Below are positions 49,700-58,471 of a stretch of 64,000 nt of DNA, piece by piece (within the stretch, counting starts at the first letter, position 1; the number at the start of each line of letters is the position of its first letter). The notes under the pieces were generated by a model. It was not told the DNA's origin, made no database searches, and was given only the letters and a program-made list of their open reading frames with translations. Where the stretch lies: contig NZ_JANADR010000001.1 in assembly GCF_024199925.1 (NCBI RefSeq), positions 9,179,501-9,243,500 of the forward strand, written 5' to 3'. This stretch comes from Bradyrhizobium sp. CCGUVB1N3 (GTDB lineage: Bacteria; Pseudomonadota; Alphaproteobacteria; Rhizobiales; Xanthobacteraceae). Both the position numbers and the translations under genes were made by a program.

Positions 49700-50899
49700 A
49701 TGACCGTGCACACTGGAAGGCATTTTCTCCAGATTCCAGGACCGACCAACGTGCCCGACCGGGTGCTGCGGGCCATGGACATGCCGACGCTGGACCACCG
49801 CGGTCCGGAGTTCGCCGAGATCGGTTTTGCCGTCCTTGCCGCGATGCAGCGGGTGTTCCGGACCAAGCAGCCCGTGATCATCTATCCCTCCTCCGGAACC
49901 GGCGCCTGGGAAGCGGCGATGGTTAATGTGCTCTCGCCCGGCGACAAGGTTTTGATGTGCGAGACCGGCCAGTTCGCCGTGCTGTGGCGCGGCATTGCCG
50001 ACAAGTTCAAGCTCGACGTCGACTTCATCCCGGGCGATTGGCGCCATGGCGCCGATCTGGCCGAGATCGAACAGCGGCTGTCCGCCGACAAGCAGCACAA
50101 GATCAAGGCCGTCTGCGTCGTGCATAACGAGACCTCAACCGGTTGCGTGACGCCGCCCTCGGAGGTGCGCAAGATCCTCGACCGCGTGAAGCACCCGGCG
50201 TTGCTGATGGTCGATACCATCTCGGGCCTCGGCTCGATGGAATATGAGCACGATGCCTGGGGTATCGATGTCTCGGTCGCAGGCTCACAGAAGGGCCTGA
50301 TGTTGCCGCCGGGCCTTGGCTTCAACGCCGTCTCCGAGAAGGCGCTGGCCGTAGCGAAAAGCAATCCCGGCATGCGCTCCTATTGGGACTGGCAGGAGGT
50401 CATCGCCTTCAACAAGGCCGGCACCTTCCCCTATACGCCCGCGACCAACCTGCTCTTCGGCCTGCGCGAGGCGGTCAAGATGCTGGAAGAGGAGGGGCTC
50501 GAGAACGTCTGGACCCGCCACAAGCGCCATAGCGCCGCGACGCGCGCCGCGATCAAGGTCTGGGGCCTGGAGACGCAGTGCGCCGATCCCAACGCGCACT
50601 CGCCGGCGCTCACGGGCGTGCGCGTGCCGGAGGGCCATGACGCCGACAATTTCCGCAAGGTGGTGCTGGAGAATTTCGACATGTCGCTCGGCACCGGGCT
50701 GAACAAGGTCAAGGGCAAGGTGTTCCGCATCGGCCATATCGGCCATTTCAACGATCTGATGCTGATGGGCACGCTGTCCGGCGTCGAGATGGGCCTGGAT
50801 CTTGCGAAGGTCCCGCATCGGAGCGGCGGCGTGCTGGCGGCCATGGATGTCCTCAAGGGACGCGACGTGGTGCCGATGACCAAGGCTCAAGTCGCCTGA
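49700..50899 (+). CDS. Serine-glyoxylate aminotransferase family protein
   Basis: This 399-residue PLP enzyme of the class V family starts HFLQIPGPTNVPDRVLRAM, has the Lys in SVAGSQKGLM and the phosphate-binding PSSGTGAWEAA part, as in SgaA and AGXT. It transfers the amino group from serine to glyoxylate, giving glycine and hydroxypyruvate. It is divergent from the glycolate oxidase-like fusion with a 180-bp gap, which fits glyoxylate removal. The enoyl-CoA hydratase gene follows after 35 bp. Confidence 0.87.
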   Translation: MTVHTGRHFLQIPGPTNVPDRVLRAMDMPTLDHRGPEFAEIGFAVLAAMQRVFRTKQPVIIYPSSGTGAWEAAMVNVLSPGDKVLMCETGQFAVLWRGIADKFKLDVDFIPGDWRHGADLAEIEQRLSADKQHKIKAVCVVHNETSTGCVTPPSEVRKILDRVKHPALLMVDTISGLGSMEYEHDAWGIDVSVAGSQKGLMLPPGLGFNAVSEKALAVAKSNPGMRSYWDWQEVIAFNKAGTFPYTPATNLLFGLREAVKMLEEEGLENVWTRHKRHSAATRAAIKVWGLETQCADPNAHSPALTGVRVPEGHDADNFRKVVLENFDMSLGTGLNKVKGKVFRIGHIGHFNDLMLMGTLSGVEMGLDLAKVPHRSGGVLAAMDVLKGRDVVPMTKAQVA

Positions 50900-50934
50900 T
50901 CCAACTTGAGTGAAGTGAAGAAAGAGAGCGCGCG

Positions 50935-51732
50935 ATGAACGCACCCGTGACTGCCAGTGAAGACCTGCTCTACTCCGTCACGGACGGCATTGCGCGCATC
51001 ACCTTCAACCGTCCGCAGGCGCGCAACGCGCTGACCTTCGCCATGTATGAGCGCATGGCGGAGATCTGCCTTGCCATCAACGCCGATCGCTCGATCAAGG
51101 CGCTGATCCTGACCGGCGCCGGCGACAAGGCGTTCGCCTCGGGTACCGACATCTCGCAGTTCCGCGCCTTCAAGACCGCGCAGGATGCGCTCGACTACGA
51201 GGCGCGGATCGATCGCGTGCTCGGCACGCTGGAGCAGTGCCGCGTCCCCGTCATCGCGGCGATCGCGGGGGCCTGTACCGGCGGCGGCGCGGGGATTGCG
51301 GCCTGCTGCGATATCCGCATCGGCACGGAATCCACCCGCATCGGCTTTCCGATCGCGCGCACGCTCGGCAACTGCCTGTCGATGTCGAACATCAGCCGCG
51401 TCGTCTCGCTGGTGGGACCTGCCCGCACCAAGGACCTGATCTTCAAGGCGCGCCTCGTCGAGGCGCCGGAGGCGCTGGCGCTCGGTCTGCTCAACGAGGT
51501 CGTGCCTGACGTCGAAACGCTTCAGCGCCGCGCCGACGAGACCGCCAAGCTCGTCGCAAGCCACGCGCCGCTGACGCTGGAAGCGACCAAGGAGGCCGTG
51601 CGTCGCATCCGCCGCACGCTGTCGCGCGAGGAGGGCGAGGATCTGATCCTCAAGGCCTATATGAGCGAAGATTTTCGCGAAGGCATGGATGCCTTCCTGA
51701 ACAAGCGTGCGCCGAACTGGAAGGGCAAGTAG
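50935..51732 (+). CDS. Enoyl-CoA hydratase/isomerase family protein
   Basis: The 265-residue crotonase has GAGDKAFASGTDISQF and GACTGGGAGIAACCDIRIG as oxyanion-hole segments. It shares direction with the aminotransferase gene, and an AAAGAGAGCGCGCG stretch precedes the ATG. A dedicated substrate cannot be named. The TctC gene downstream starts 143 bp later and may belong to another unit. Confidence 0.85.
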   Translation: MNAPVTASEDLLYSVTDGIARITFNRPQARNALTFAMYERMAEICLAINADRSIKALILTGAGDKAFASGTDISQFRAFKTAQDALDYEARIDRVLGTLEQCRVPVIAAIAGACTGGGAGIAACCDIRIGTESTRIGFPIARTLGNCLSMSNISRVVSLVGPARTKDLIFKARLVEAPEALALGLLNEVVPDVETLQRRADETAKLVASHAPLTLEATKEAVRRIRRTLSREEGEDLILKAYMSEDFREGMDAFLNKRAPNWKGK

Positions 51733-51875
51733 GACCGGCGCGCCGGCTCGCGCACCTCAGCCGAAAGTCATATGTGGCGGGTCGCAGGTCTGCTTGAACT
51801 CGGCGCTATTAGTCCGCACAATGAGTGCATAACCCCCGGCATCACAAAGCCAATAAGAAGCAAGGGACGAAGCTC

Positions 51876-52862
51876 GTGCGAATTCCAGTGAAGGCCGTCG
51901 GAGCTGCTGCGGCCCTGTTGTTAAGCCCGCCGGCCATGGCCGGCTGGGAGCCGACCAAGCCGGTCGAGATCGTGGTTGCAGCCGGTGCGGGCGGCGCCTC
52001 CGACCAGATGGCGCGCATGATGCAGGCTGCGATCCAGAAGAATAATCTGATGAAGCAGCCGATGGTGGTGTCGCTCAAGGGTGGTGCCTCCGGCGCCGAA
52101 GCCTTGATGTACATGAAGTCCAGCGAGGGCGATCCGAACAAGGTGCTGATCGCCTACTCGCTGATCTACATGCTGCCGCTCTCGGCGAAGATCCCGTTCA
52201 ACTGGCGCGAGCTGACGCCGGTCTCGGTGATCGCGCTCGACCAGTTCGTGCTGTGGGACAACGCGGCGGGGCCGAAGTCGGTGAAGGAGTTCATCGAGGC
52301 GGCGAAGGCCGCAAGCTCCCCGTTCAAGATGGGCGGCACCGGCTCCAAGCGCGAAGATCACGTGCTGACCGTCTTCCTCGAGCAGAAGACCGGCGCGAAA
52401 TTTTCTTATCTGCCCTACAAATCGGGCGGAGAGGCCGCGACCCAGCTCGTCGGCAACCACACCGAATCCAACGTCAACAACCCAAGCGAAAATCTCGAAG
52501 TCTGGCGCGCGGGACAGGTGCGAGCGCTCTGCGTATTCGACAAGGAGCGCATCTCCTACACCAGCAAGGTGACGGAGACGCAGTCCTGGCACGACATCCC
52601 GACCTGCAAGGAGGAGGGGCTGGACATCCAGTACCTGATGCTGCGCGCGATGTTCTTGCCCGGCAAGGTCACGGCGGAGCAGCAGGCCTTCTACGCCGAC
52701 CTCTTCCAGAAGGTGACGCAGACTCCGGAATACAGGGATTACATGGAGAAGCAGGCGCTCAAGCCGATCTTCCTCACCGGCAAGGACATGGTGCAGTTCC
52801 TCGAGGAGGACGACGCGCTGAACAAGTCGCTGATGACGGAAGCGGGTTTCGTTGCGAAATGA
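51876..52862 (+). CDS. Tripartite tricarboxylate transporter substrate-binding protein (TctC)
   Basis: A 328-residue periplasmic protein with signal peptide AVGAAAALLLSPPAMA, then KPVEIVVAAGAGGASDQMARMM, typical of Bug proteins. I chose the GTG at 51876, which follows AAGGGACG; a longer frame from 51825 has a His/Lys-rich head before the signal peptide. It begins the TctC-TctB-TctA unit, although a repeat separates it from TctB. Confidence 0.85.
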   Translation: MRIPVKAVGAAAALLLSPPAMAGWEPTKPVEIVVAAGAGGASDQMARMMQAAIQKNNLMKQPMVVSLKGGASGAEALMYMKSSEGDPNKVLIAYSLIYMLPLSAKIPFNWRELTPVSVIALDQFVLWDNAAGPKSVKEFIEAAKAASSPFKMGGTGSKREDHVLTVFLEQKTGAKFSYLPYKSGGEAATQLVGNHTESNVNNPSENLEVWRAGQVRALCVFDKERISYTSKVTETQSWHDIPTCKEEGLDIQYLMLRAMFLPGKVTAEQQAFYADLFQKVTQTPEYRDYMEKQALKPIFLTGKDMVQFLEEDDALNKSLMTEAGFVAK

Positions 52863-52869
52863 CTTCCTT

Positions 52870-53010
52870 CACCTCGCCCCGCTGGCGGGGAGAGGTCGGA
52901 ATTCAAGCGGAGCTTGAATTCCGGGTGAGGGGGACTCTCGGCGAGTCCAATTCTCACTGTCCCCGTGGAGACTCCCCCTCACCCTAACCTTCTCCCGGCA
53001 AGCGGACAGA
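52870..53010. repeat. Repeat inserted between tctC and tctB
   Basis: A CTCGCCCCGCTGGCGGGGAG hairpin is followed by CGGAATTCAAGC and GCTTGAATTCCG, a perfect 12-bp inverted pair (52897-52923). It is the same CTCGCC/CTCACC repeat type seen elsewhere in the window. It occupies almost the whole gap between two operon genes and may lower expression of the permeases relative to the binding protein. Confidence 0.6.
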
Positions 53011-53028
53011 GGGAAAGAACCGGTTCTC

Positions 53029-53571
53029 ATGTCGCAAACCGATCTTGAAATCGTCGTCGATGATCCGACGGCTCCGGACGAAAATTCACCTGCCGTCGTT
53101 GCGACGGGAACGATCGAGATCGTCGTCTCTCTGCTTCTGCTCGCACTTGCGATCACGCTCGGCTTCGACAACTGGCGCACCGGCATTTCCTGGGATTCGA
53201 CCGGGCCCGAGCCCGGCTACTTCCCGTTCTATCTGTGCGTCATCCTCGCCGGCGGAAGCCTCTATGGCCTCGTCGCGGCGCTGCTAGCGCGGCATGCCGC
53301 GAGCGAGCCCTTCGTCACCCGCGCGCAGGCGCGTCGCGTGATGGCGGTGTTCGCACCGACGCTTCTGTTCTGCCTGGTGACGCAGTTCCTCGGGCTCTAT
53401 GTCGCGAGCTTCCTCCTGGTCGCGGGCTTCATGCGGCTGATCGGGAAGATTGCGCTGTGGAAGTCGCTGCTCACCGCTCTTGTGTTCACGGCGATCATGT
53501 TCGTCACCTTCGACATCGCCTTCGACGTCATCATGCCGAAGGGGCCGCTCGAAGCGGCCTTCGGCTTCTAG
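53029..53571 (+). CDS. TctB-family small permease
   Basis: The 180-residue protein has four hydrophobic segments (IEIVVSLLLLALAITLGF, GYFPFYLCVILAGGSLYGLVAALL, LLFCLVTQFLGLYVASFLLVAGF and LLTALVFTAIMFVTFDIAF) and the TctB motif GPEPGYFPFYLCV. It forms the inner-membrane complex with TctA. It starts after the intergenic repeat, with a GGGAAAGAACC stretch ahead of the ATG. The next gene starts 11 bp later. Confidence 0.86.
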   Translation: MSQTDLEIVVDDPTAPDENSPAVVATGTIEIVVSLLLLALAITLGFDNWRTGISWDSTGPEPGYFPFYLCVILAGGSLYGLVAALLARHAASEPFVTRAQARRVMAVFAPTLLFCLVTQFLGLYVASFLLVAGFMRLIGKIALWKSLLTALVFTAIMFVTFDIAFDVIMPKGPLEAAFGF

Positions 53572-53582
53572 GGTCGGTTGCG

Positions 53583-55121
53583 ATGGAAGCGTTCGGTCTC
53601 CTCGTCCACGGCTTTGCCGTCCTGCTCACCTGGAAGACGCTGGCCCTGATGATGGTCGGGCTCGTGCTCGGCATCTTCGTCGGTGTGCTGCCGGGGCTCG
53701 GCGGCCCCAACGGCGTCGCCATCCTGCTGCCGCTGACCTTCACGATGGACCCGACTTCGGCCATCGTGATGCTGTCCTGCATCTACTGGGGCGCGCTGTT
53801 CGGCGGCGCCATCACCTCGATCCTGTTCAACATCCCCGGCGAAGCCTGGTCGGTGGCGACCACCTTCGACGGCTACCCGATGGCGCAGCAGGGCAGGGCG
53901 GCGGAAGCACTCACCGCGGCGTTTACCTCCTCCTTCATCGGCTCGCTGGTCGCGGTGCTGCTGATCACGTTCCTCGCGCCGCTGATCTCGTCCTTCGCGC
54001 TCAAATTCGGTCCGCCCGAGTTCTTCGCGGTGTACCTCCTGACGTTCTGCTCCTTCGTCGGCCTCGGCCGCGAGGCCAAGCACAAGACCGTCATTTCGAT
54101 GTCGCTCGGCCTTTTGCTCGCCGGAATCGGCATGGACACCGTGTCCGGCCAATTGCGCATGACGTTCGGCTCCGCCGAGCTGCTCCGTGGCATCAACTTC
54201 CTCGTCGCCGTCATCGGGCTCTTCGGCATCAGCGAGATCCTCCTGACGATGGAGGAGCGGCTGGCCCTGCGCGGGCACGCCGCGAGCATCTCGCTGCGCG
54301 TCGTGCTGTCGGTATGGAAGGATCTGCCGAAATACTGGGTGACGCTGCTACGATCCTCCTTCATCGGCTGCTGGCTCGGCATCACGCCGGGCGGCGCGAT
54401 CGCAGCTTCCTTCATGGGCTACAATCTCGCCAAACGCTTCGCCAAGGACCCCCAAAGCTTTGGCAAGGGGCGTATCGAAGGCGTGTTCGCGCCAGAAACG
54501 GCCGCGCACGCCTCCGGCACCTCGGCGCTGCTGCCGATGCTCGCGCTCGGCATTCCCGGTTCGGGAACGGCGGCGATCCTGCTTGGCGGGTTGATGGTGT
54601 GGGGCCTCAATCCGGGGCCGCTGTTGTTCGTCGAGCACAAGGATTTCGTCTGGGGCCTGATCGCCTCGATGTATCTCGGCAATGTCGTCGGCCTCGCGCT
54701 GGTGCTGACCACGGTGCCGATCTTCGCCTCGATCCTGCGCGTGCCGTTCGCCGCGGTCGCGCCGATGATCGTGGTGTCCTGCGCGATCGGTGCCTACGCC
54801 ATCCAGAACGCGATGTTCGACATCTGGCTCATGCTGGGCTTTGGCGTCGTCGGCTACGTCTTCAAGAAGATCGGCATTCCCCTGGCGCCCTTCACGCTTG
54901 CGCTTGTGCTCGGCAACCGCGCAGAGGACGCCTTCCGCCTGTCGATGATCGGTGCTGGTGGCGACCTCAGGGTATTCTGGTCGAACGGGCTGGTCGGCTC
55001 GATCACCACGCTGGCGATTCTCCTGCTGTTCTGGCCGGTGATCGACAAATTGCTCGGGGGTGTCCGAATGATACGGAAAAAGAACCCAGCCACTTATGAT
55101 GGGGCGGAGCAAGAAAAATGA
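53583..55121 (+). CDS. TctA-family large permease
   Basis: A 512-residue inner-membrane protein with about eleven segments. TctA motifs are GVLPGLGGPNGVAILLPLTF and the second repeat GITPGGAIAASFMGY followed by GIPGSGTAAILLGGLMVWGL. The ATG at 53583 gives normal length; longer frames cover TctB in a different phase. It completes the proton- or sodium-driven uptake system for a carboxylate. Confidence 0.9.
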   Translation: MEAFGLLVHGFAVLLTWKTLALMMVGLVLGIFVGVLPGLGGPNGVAILLPLTFTMDPTSAIVMLSCIYWGALFGGAITSILFNIPGEAWSVATTFDGYPMAQQGRAAEALTAAFTSSFIGSLVAVLLITFLAPLISSFALKFGPPEFFAVYLLTFCSFVGLGREAKHKTVISMSLGLLLAGIGMDTVSGQLRMTFGSAELLRGINFLVAVIGLFGISEILLTMEERLALRGHAASISLRVVLSVWKDLPKYWVTLLRSSFIGCWLGITPGGAIAASFMGYNLAKRFAKDPQSFGKGRIEGVFAPETAAHASGTSALLPMLALGIPGSGTAAILLGGLMVWGLNPGPLLFVEHKDFVWGLIASMYLGNVVGLALVLTTVPIFASILRVPFAAVAPMIVVSCAIGAYAIQNAMFDIWLMLGFGVVGYVFKKIGIPLAPFTLALVLGNRAEDAFRLSMIGAGGDLRVFWSNGLVGSITTLAILLLFWPVIDKLLGGVRMIRKKNPATYDGAEQEK

Positions 55122-55264
55122 TGCAAAACCAAGGACATACAACGTTCATTGCATCTTAACCCTCAAACTGGCGTCGGGTCGATTGTTCCCCGATGTTGCT
55201 CGAACGTGACAGCCTTCCGGGAACCGCCAGGGTATTCCTCCATCCCGTTCTTTGGAGGCTTTTT

Positions 55265-56092
55265 ATGAAACGGTTTGTAATTGGAATGGCGGCGGTGGTT
55301 TCGCTGTTCGCCACGGGCGCGATGGCGGCCGATCTGGCGCCTAAGCCCTACGTCAAGGCTCCCCCGGTCGCTGCGGCCGTCTACGGCTGGACGGGCTTCT
55401 ATATCGGCGGCAATGTCGGTTATAGCTGGGGAAGAGCGAGCAACTCTGAAACCATTTCGAATCTCGCCACCGGGGCAGCGCTGTTCACGGGGACGTCGAG
55501 CAACAATGTCAACGGCGTCATCGGTGGTGGCCAGATTGGATACAATTGGCAGGCCCAGAACTGGCTCTTTGGTCTTGAAGCTGACATCCAGGGGAGCGGC
55601 GAGAAGGGCTCCAGCAACCTCGTCTGTGTTGGCTGCAACAACGACGGGACCAACATCACGTCCGTGCTGACTCAGAAGCTGACCTGGTTTGGCACTGTGC
55701 GGGGCCGCGTCGGCGTCCTGGTGACTCCGAGCGTCCTGCTTTACGGCACTGGCGGTCTTGCCTATGGCGGGTTCGACACCGGCGGCAGCATTACCGGAAA
55801 CAATGTGGGCGGTGTGCCTGTTACCGTGGCTTTCCCGGGGACCTCGTCCACTCGCGTTGGCTGGACGGCGGGCGCGGGCATCGAGGGCAAGATCAGCAGC
55901 AACTGGACCGCGAAGCTTGAATATCTCTACATGGATCTCGGCTCGGTCAGCGCCGGACCGATCGCGACGACCATCCTGGTTCCGGTCCGGACCAACGCAG
56001 GTGCCTCTTACTCCTCTGGCTTCAGAGACAATATCCTCCGCGTCGGTGTGAACTACCAGTTCGGCGGCGGACCGGTGGTCGCGAAATACTGA
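55265..56092 (+). CDS. Outer membrane beta-barrel protein (Omp25/Omp31-like)
   Basis: A 275-residue outer membrane protein. The signal peptide is MKRFVIGMAAVVSLFATGAMA, then DLAPKPYVKAPP and the strand YGWTGFYIGGNVGYSWG. Alternating beta-strand segments and the closing LRVGVNYQFGG are typical of the rhizobial porin-like OMP family. ATG 55265 follows GGAGG at 8 bp. A strong terminator follows. It is a single-gene unit on this reading. Confidence 0.88.
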   Translation: MKRFVIGMAAVVSLFATGAMAADLAPKPYVKAPPVAAAVYGWTGFYIGGNVGYSWGRASNSETISNLATGAALFTGTSSNNVNGVIGGGQIGYNWQAQNWLFGLEADIQGSGEKGSSNLVCVGCNNDGTNITSVLTQKLTWFGTVRGRVGVLVTPSVLLYGTGGLAYGGFDTGGSITGNNVGGVPVTVAFPGTSSTRVGWTAGAGIEGKISSNWTAKLEYLYMDLGSVSAGPIATTILVPVRTNAGASYSSGFRDNILRVGVNYQFGGGPVVAKY

Positions 56093-56119
56093 GCCCTGTC
56101 TCTCAATTTGAGTCTGAAG

Positions 56120-56146
56120 CCCGGCATCCGTGCCGGGTTTCTTTTT
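56120..56146 (+). terminator. Intrinsic terminator of the outer membrane protein gene
   Basis: CCCGGCA and TGCCGGG form a 7-bp GC-rich stem with a 4-nt loop, followed by TTTCTTTTT. It is placed 28 bp after the stop codon. Confidence 0.8.
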
Positions 56147-56170
56147 GCCGCGTTGGCGTGGCGCTGACGG

Positions 56171-57364
56171 CTACACCACCTTGACGGCCCTGAGCTGCGC
56201 GATCTCGTCGGCATCGAAGCCGAATTCGGCGAGTACCTCGTCGGTCTGCTCGCCGAATTCCGGCGGCCGCGCCACCATCGTGCTCGGCGTGCGCGACAAC
56301 GTGACGGGCTGGCCAACCAGGCGGATGTGACGGTTCTCCGCGTTCGGTACGTCCTGCGCGATGCCGAGATGCCTGACCTGCGCATCGTCGAACATCTGGT
56401 CGATTGAATAGATCGGCCCGCAGGGCACGCCGGCCTCATTCAGCTCCCTGACCCAGGTCTCCGTCGATTTCGCCACCGTGCGCTTCTCGATCGCGGCGTT
56501 GAGCGCATCGCGGTTCTTCGAGCGTGCAGGTGCTGTCGCGTAGTCCGGATTGGCGACGAGCTCGGGCGCGCCGATCGCCTGCGCGCAGCGCTCCCAGATC
56601 CGTCCGCCGGTGGTGGCGATGTTGATGTAGCCGTCGGAGGTTTTGAATACGCCGGTCGGAATGCTGGTCGGATGATTGTTGCCGGCCTGCTTGGCGACGT
56701 CCTTCTCCATCAGCCAGCGTGCGGCCTGGAAGTCGAGCATGAAGATCTGTGCCTGCAACAGCGAGGTCTGCACCCACTGGCCCTCGCCTGAGACGTCACG
56801 CTCGAGCAGCGCGGTGAGAATGCCGATGGCACAGAACAGCCCGGCGGTGAGATCGGCGACGGGAATACCCACCCGCATCGGACCGGCGCCCGGCGCCCCT
56901 GTGATCGACATCAGCCCGCCCATGCCCTGCGCGATCTGATCGAAGCCCGGCCGCTTGTGGTAGGGGCCGTCCTGGCCGAAGCCGGAGATGCTGCCATAGA
57001 CCAGGCGCGGGTTGATCGCGCGCAGGCTCTCATAGTCGATGCCGAGCTTCTTCTTCACGTCGGGGCGGAAATTCTCGACCACGACGTCGGCCTTGGCGGC
57101 GAGGCGCTTGAACGCCTCGAGCCCCCTCGGGTCCTTCAGATTGAGCGTCATCGCCCGCTTGTTGCGGTGCAAGTTCTGGAAGTCCGCCCCATGCCGTGGT
57201 CCGCCCGGCTGCTCGCCGCCGACATCCTCGGTGAGGGCGTCGATCTTGATGACGTTGGCGCCCCAGTCCGCGAGCTGTCGCACGCAAGTGGGACCGGACC
57301 GGACGCGGGTCAGATCGAGCACGGTAAAGCGCGACAGGGCCTGTGAGGCATGCGGGAAGGGCAT
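56171..57364 (-). CDS. Class III CoA-transferase (CaiB/BaiF family)
   Basis: The 397-residue protein has the opening LSRFTVLDLTRVRSGPTCVRQLADWGANVIKID, the NKRAMTLNLKDPRGLEAF segment and GIPVADLTAGLFCAIGIL, all family features. It moves CoA between carboxylic acids, as in formyl-CoA or mesaconyl-CoA transferases. I chose the ATG at 57364 with GGAG ahead; a longer frame to 57502 adds a Cys/Trp-rich head. The gene stands alone between the porin and a small ORF. Its substrate is unknown. Confidence 0.86.
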   Translation of the reverse strand: MPFPHASQALSRFTVLDLTRVRSGPTCVRQLADWGANVIKIDALTEDVGGEQPGGPRHGADFQNLHRNKRAMTLNLKDPRGLEAFKRLAAKADVVVENFRPDVKKKLGIDYESLRAINPRLVYGSISGFGQDGPYHKRPGFDQIAQGMGGLMSITGAPGAGPMRVGIPVADLTAGLFCAIGILTALLERDVSGEGQWVQTSLLQAQIFMLDFQAARWLMEKDVAKQAGNNHPTSIPTGVFKTSDGYINIATTGGRIWERCAQAIGAPELVANPDYATAPARSKNRDALNAAIEKRTVAKSTETWVRELNEAGVPCGPIYSIDQMFDDAQVRHLGIAQDVPNAENRHIRLVGQPVTLSRTPSTMVARPPEFGEQTDEVLAEFGFDADEIAQLRAVKVV

Positions 57365-57627
57365 TTGGAAAGGCTCCAAGAGGATGATCTTGGATCCACA
57401 ATAAGGCTGAAGGAGCATCCAGCAAGTCGGCTCGATGCAGATCACGGTTTCTCGAATCCGTTGAATAGGCTCGTCGATATCGTCGGCGGTCACGGCTATC
57501 AACTGGTCAGTTGAGTTGACGAAATTGCTGAAAAAAGGGGCGTCGTGGTCGGCTTAATGTCGCCTCAGTCGAAATATTCTCTACGTCAACGAGAATTTCT
57601 CTTCCGTGCGCGTGTTAGGCGAGAAGG

Positions 57628-57864
57628 ATGGACTGGGCTCTTGGCCTGTTGGCGGTCTCCGACCTGGTAGCGGGTTACGATAGGCTGGCGTTCTGGGTCT
57701 TGGCCATCGCCGCGGCTTCGAGCGTGGGTACGATCGCGCTGCGACTACACGGGGAAAGGCAAGGGCAGCTTCAAGATGGCGCCTGGCTCTCGCCAAAGAT
57801 CGTCATCTTGCTGGTGCTCACGCTTGCCGCATGGTCGCTGGGCGAGCGAGCCGGGGTGTTCTGA
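57628..57864 (+). CDS. Small hypothetical membrane protein (78 aa)
   Basis: Two hydrophobic stretches are present (FWVLAIAAASSVGTIAL and IVILLVLTLAAWSL), with an acidic and basic loop between them. A GAGAAGG stretch abuts the ATG. No family is recognised. The gene stands 263 bp from the CoA-transferase gene in a divergent layout. Codon pattern is consistent with coding, but confidence is modest. Confidence 0.45.
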   Translation: MDWALGLLAVSDLVAGYDRLAFWVLAIAAASSVGTIALRLHGERQGQLQDGAWLSPKIVILLVLTLAAWSLGERAGVF

Positions 57865-57874
57865 CCCAAGCATA

Positions 57875-57967
57875 TCAGAGATCGACGTTAAGCTTCGCCA
57901 GACAGTAGCCGAGCAGGATGGCAACTCCGATAAAGCCGGCGGTGCCAATCAGTCCCACGCTCAACAT
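57875..57967 (-). CDS. Candidate 30-residue membrane peptide
   Basis: The frame reads an almost wholly hydrophobic segment (VGLIGTAGFIGVAILLGYCL) with a short AKLNVDL tail, a typical single-span small protein. AAGGAAG occurs about 11 bp before the ATG. It is convergent with the 78-residue gene 10 bp away. No homologue is recalled, so it is a candidate only. Confidence 0.4.
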   Translation of the reverse strand: MLSVGLIGTAGFIGVAILLGYCLAKLNVDL

Positions 57968-58471
57968 GCTCACTGCTTTCTTCCTTCAGCTGATCCCCTG
58001 ACTTTGTGGGGTGCCATAGGGAAAAGGTTCAAGCCAACGCAATGCGGGATCGCGGGACCATGCTCGCCCTCGCTGCCGCTCGTCCTGGCGGGGCCGTGGT
58101 CGGTGAGGGCGACGCCGTTGCGATCCTCATGGACCGCACCGACCAGGAAGTGATCCGCATGCGTCAGGGTGTATCGCGCTTCGGCTCGTCATTGAGCTCC
58201 GTTCAGCCGTGCGTGGTAACGGTCAAGCAGGGTGAATCTCGTTCAGATGGTCCTGAGCCTGAGCCGGCAGTTGCTGCTCATTCCGGCGTTCCTGCATTTC
58301 CGGGCCAGCGACGTGCTCGCGGCCTGACTGGTCCGACCCCCGGCTTCATGCCATTGCTTAAGCTGTTCAACCGCCTTAATAGGCGCTTTCAAGGCCCTGT
58401 CCAGTCACCCGAAATCGTGTGCTCCATTGCTGGAAATCGACTGACTATCGAGCACGGCCAAGCATGGCCAA
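57968..58471. other. Gap before the polysaccharide genes, no supported gene
   Basis: An open plus-strand frame runs from 58006 to 58494 (162 codons), with possible internal ATGs such as one at 58060. It overlaps the flippase start and has no recognisable domain. It has some aliphatic and acidic content (VVGEGDAVAILMDRTDQEVI) but could be a remnant. I see no RNA gene or clear promoter here. Confidence 0.35.

Noticed and set aside
53450..55099. Plus-strand frame of 549 codons
   Set aside because: It is a +1 shadow of the TctA gene, which has the correct membrane segments and motifs.
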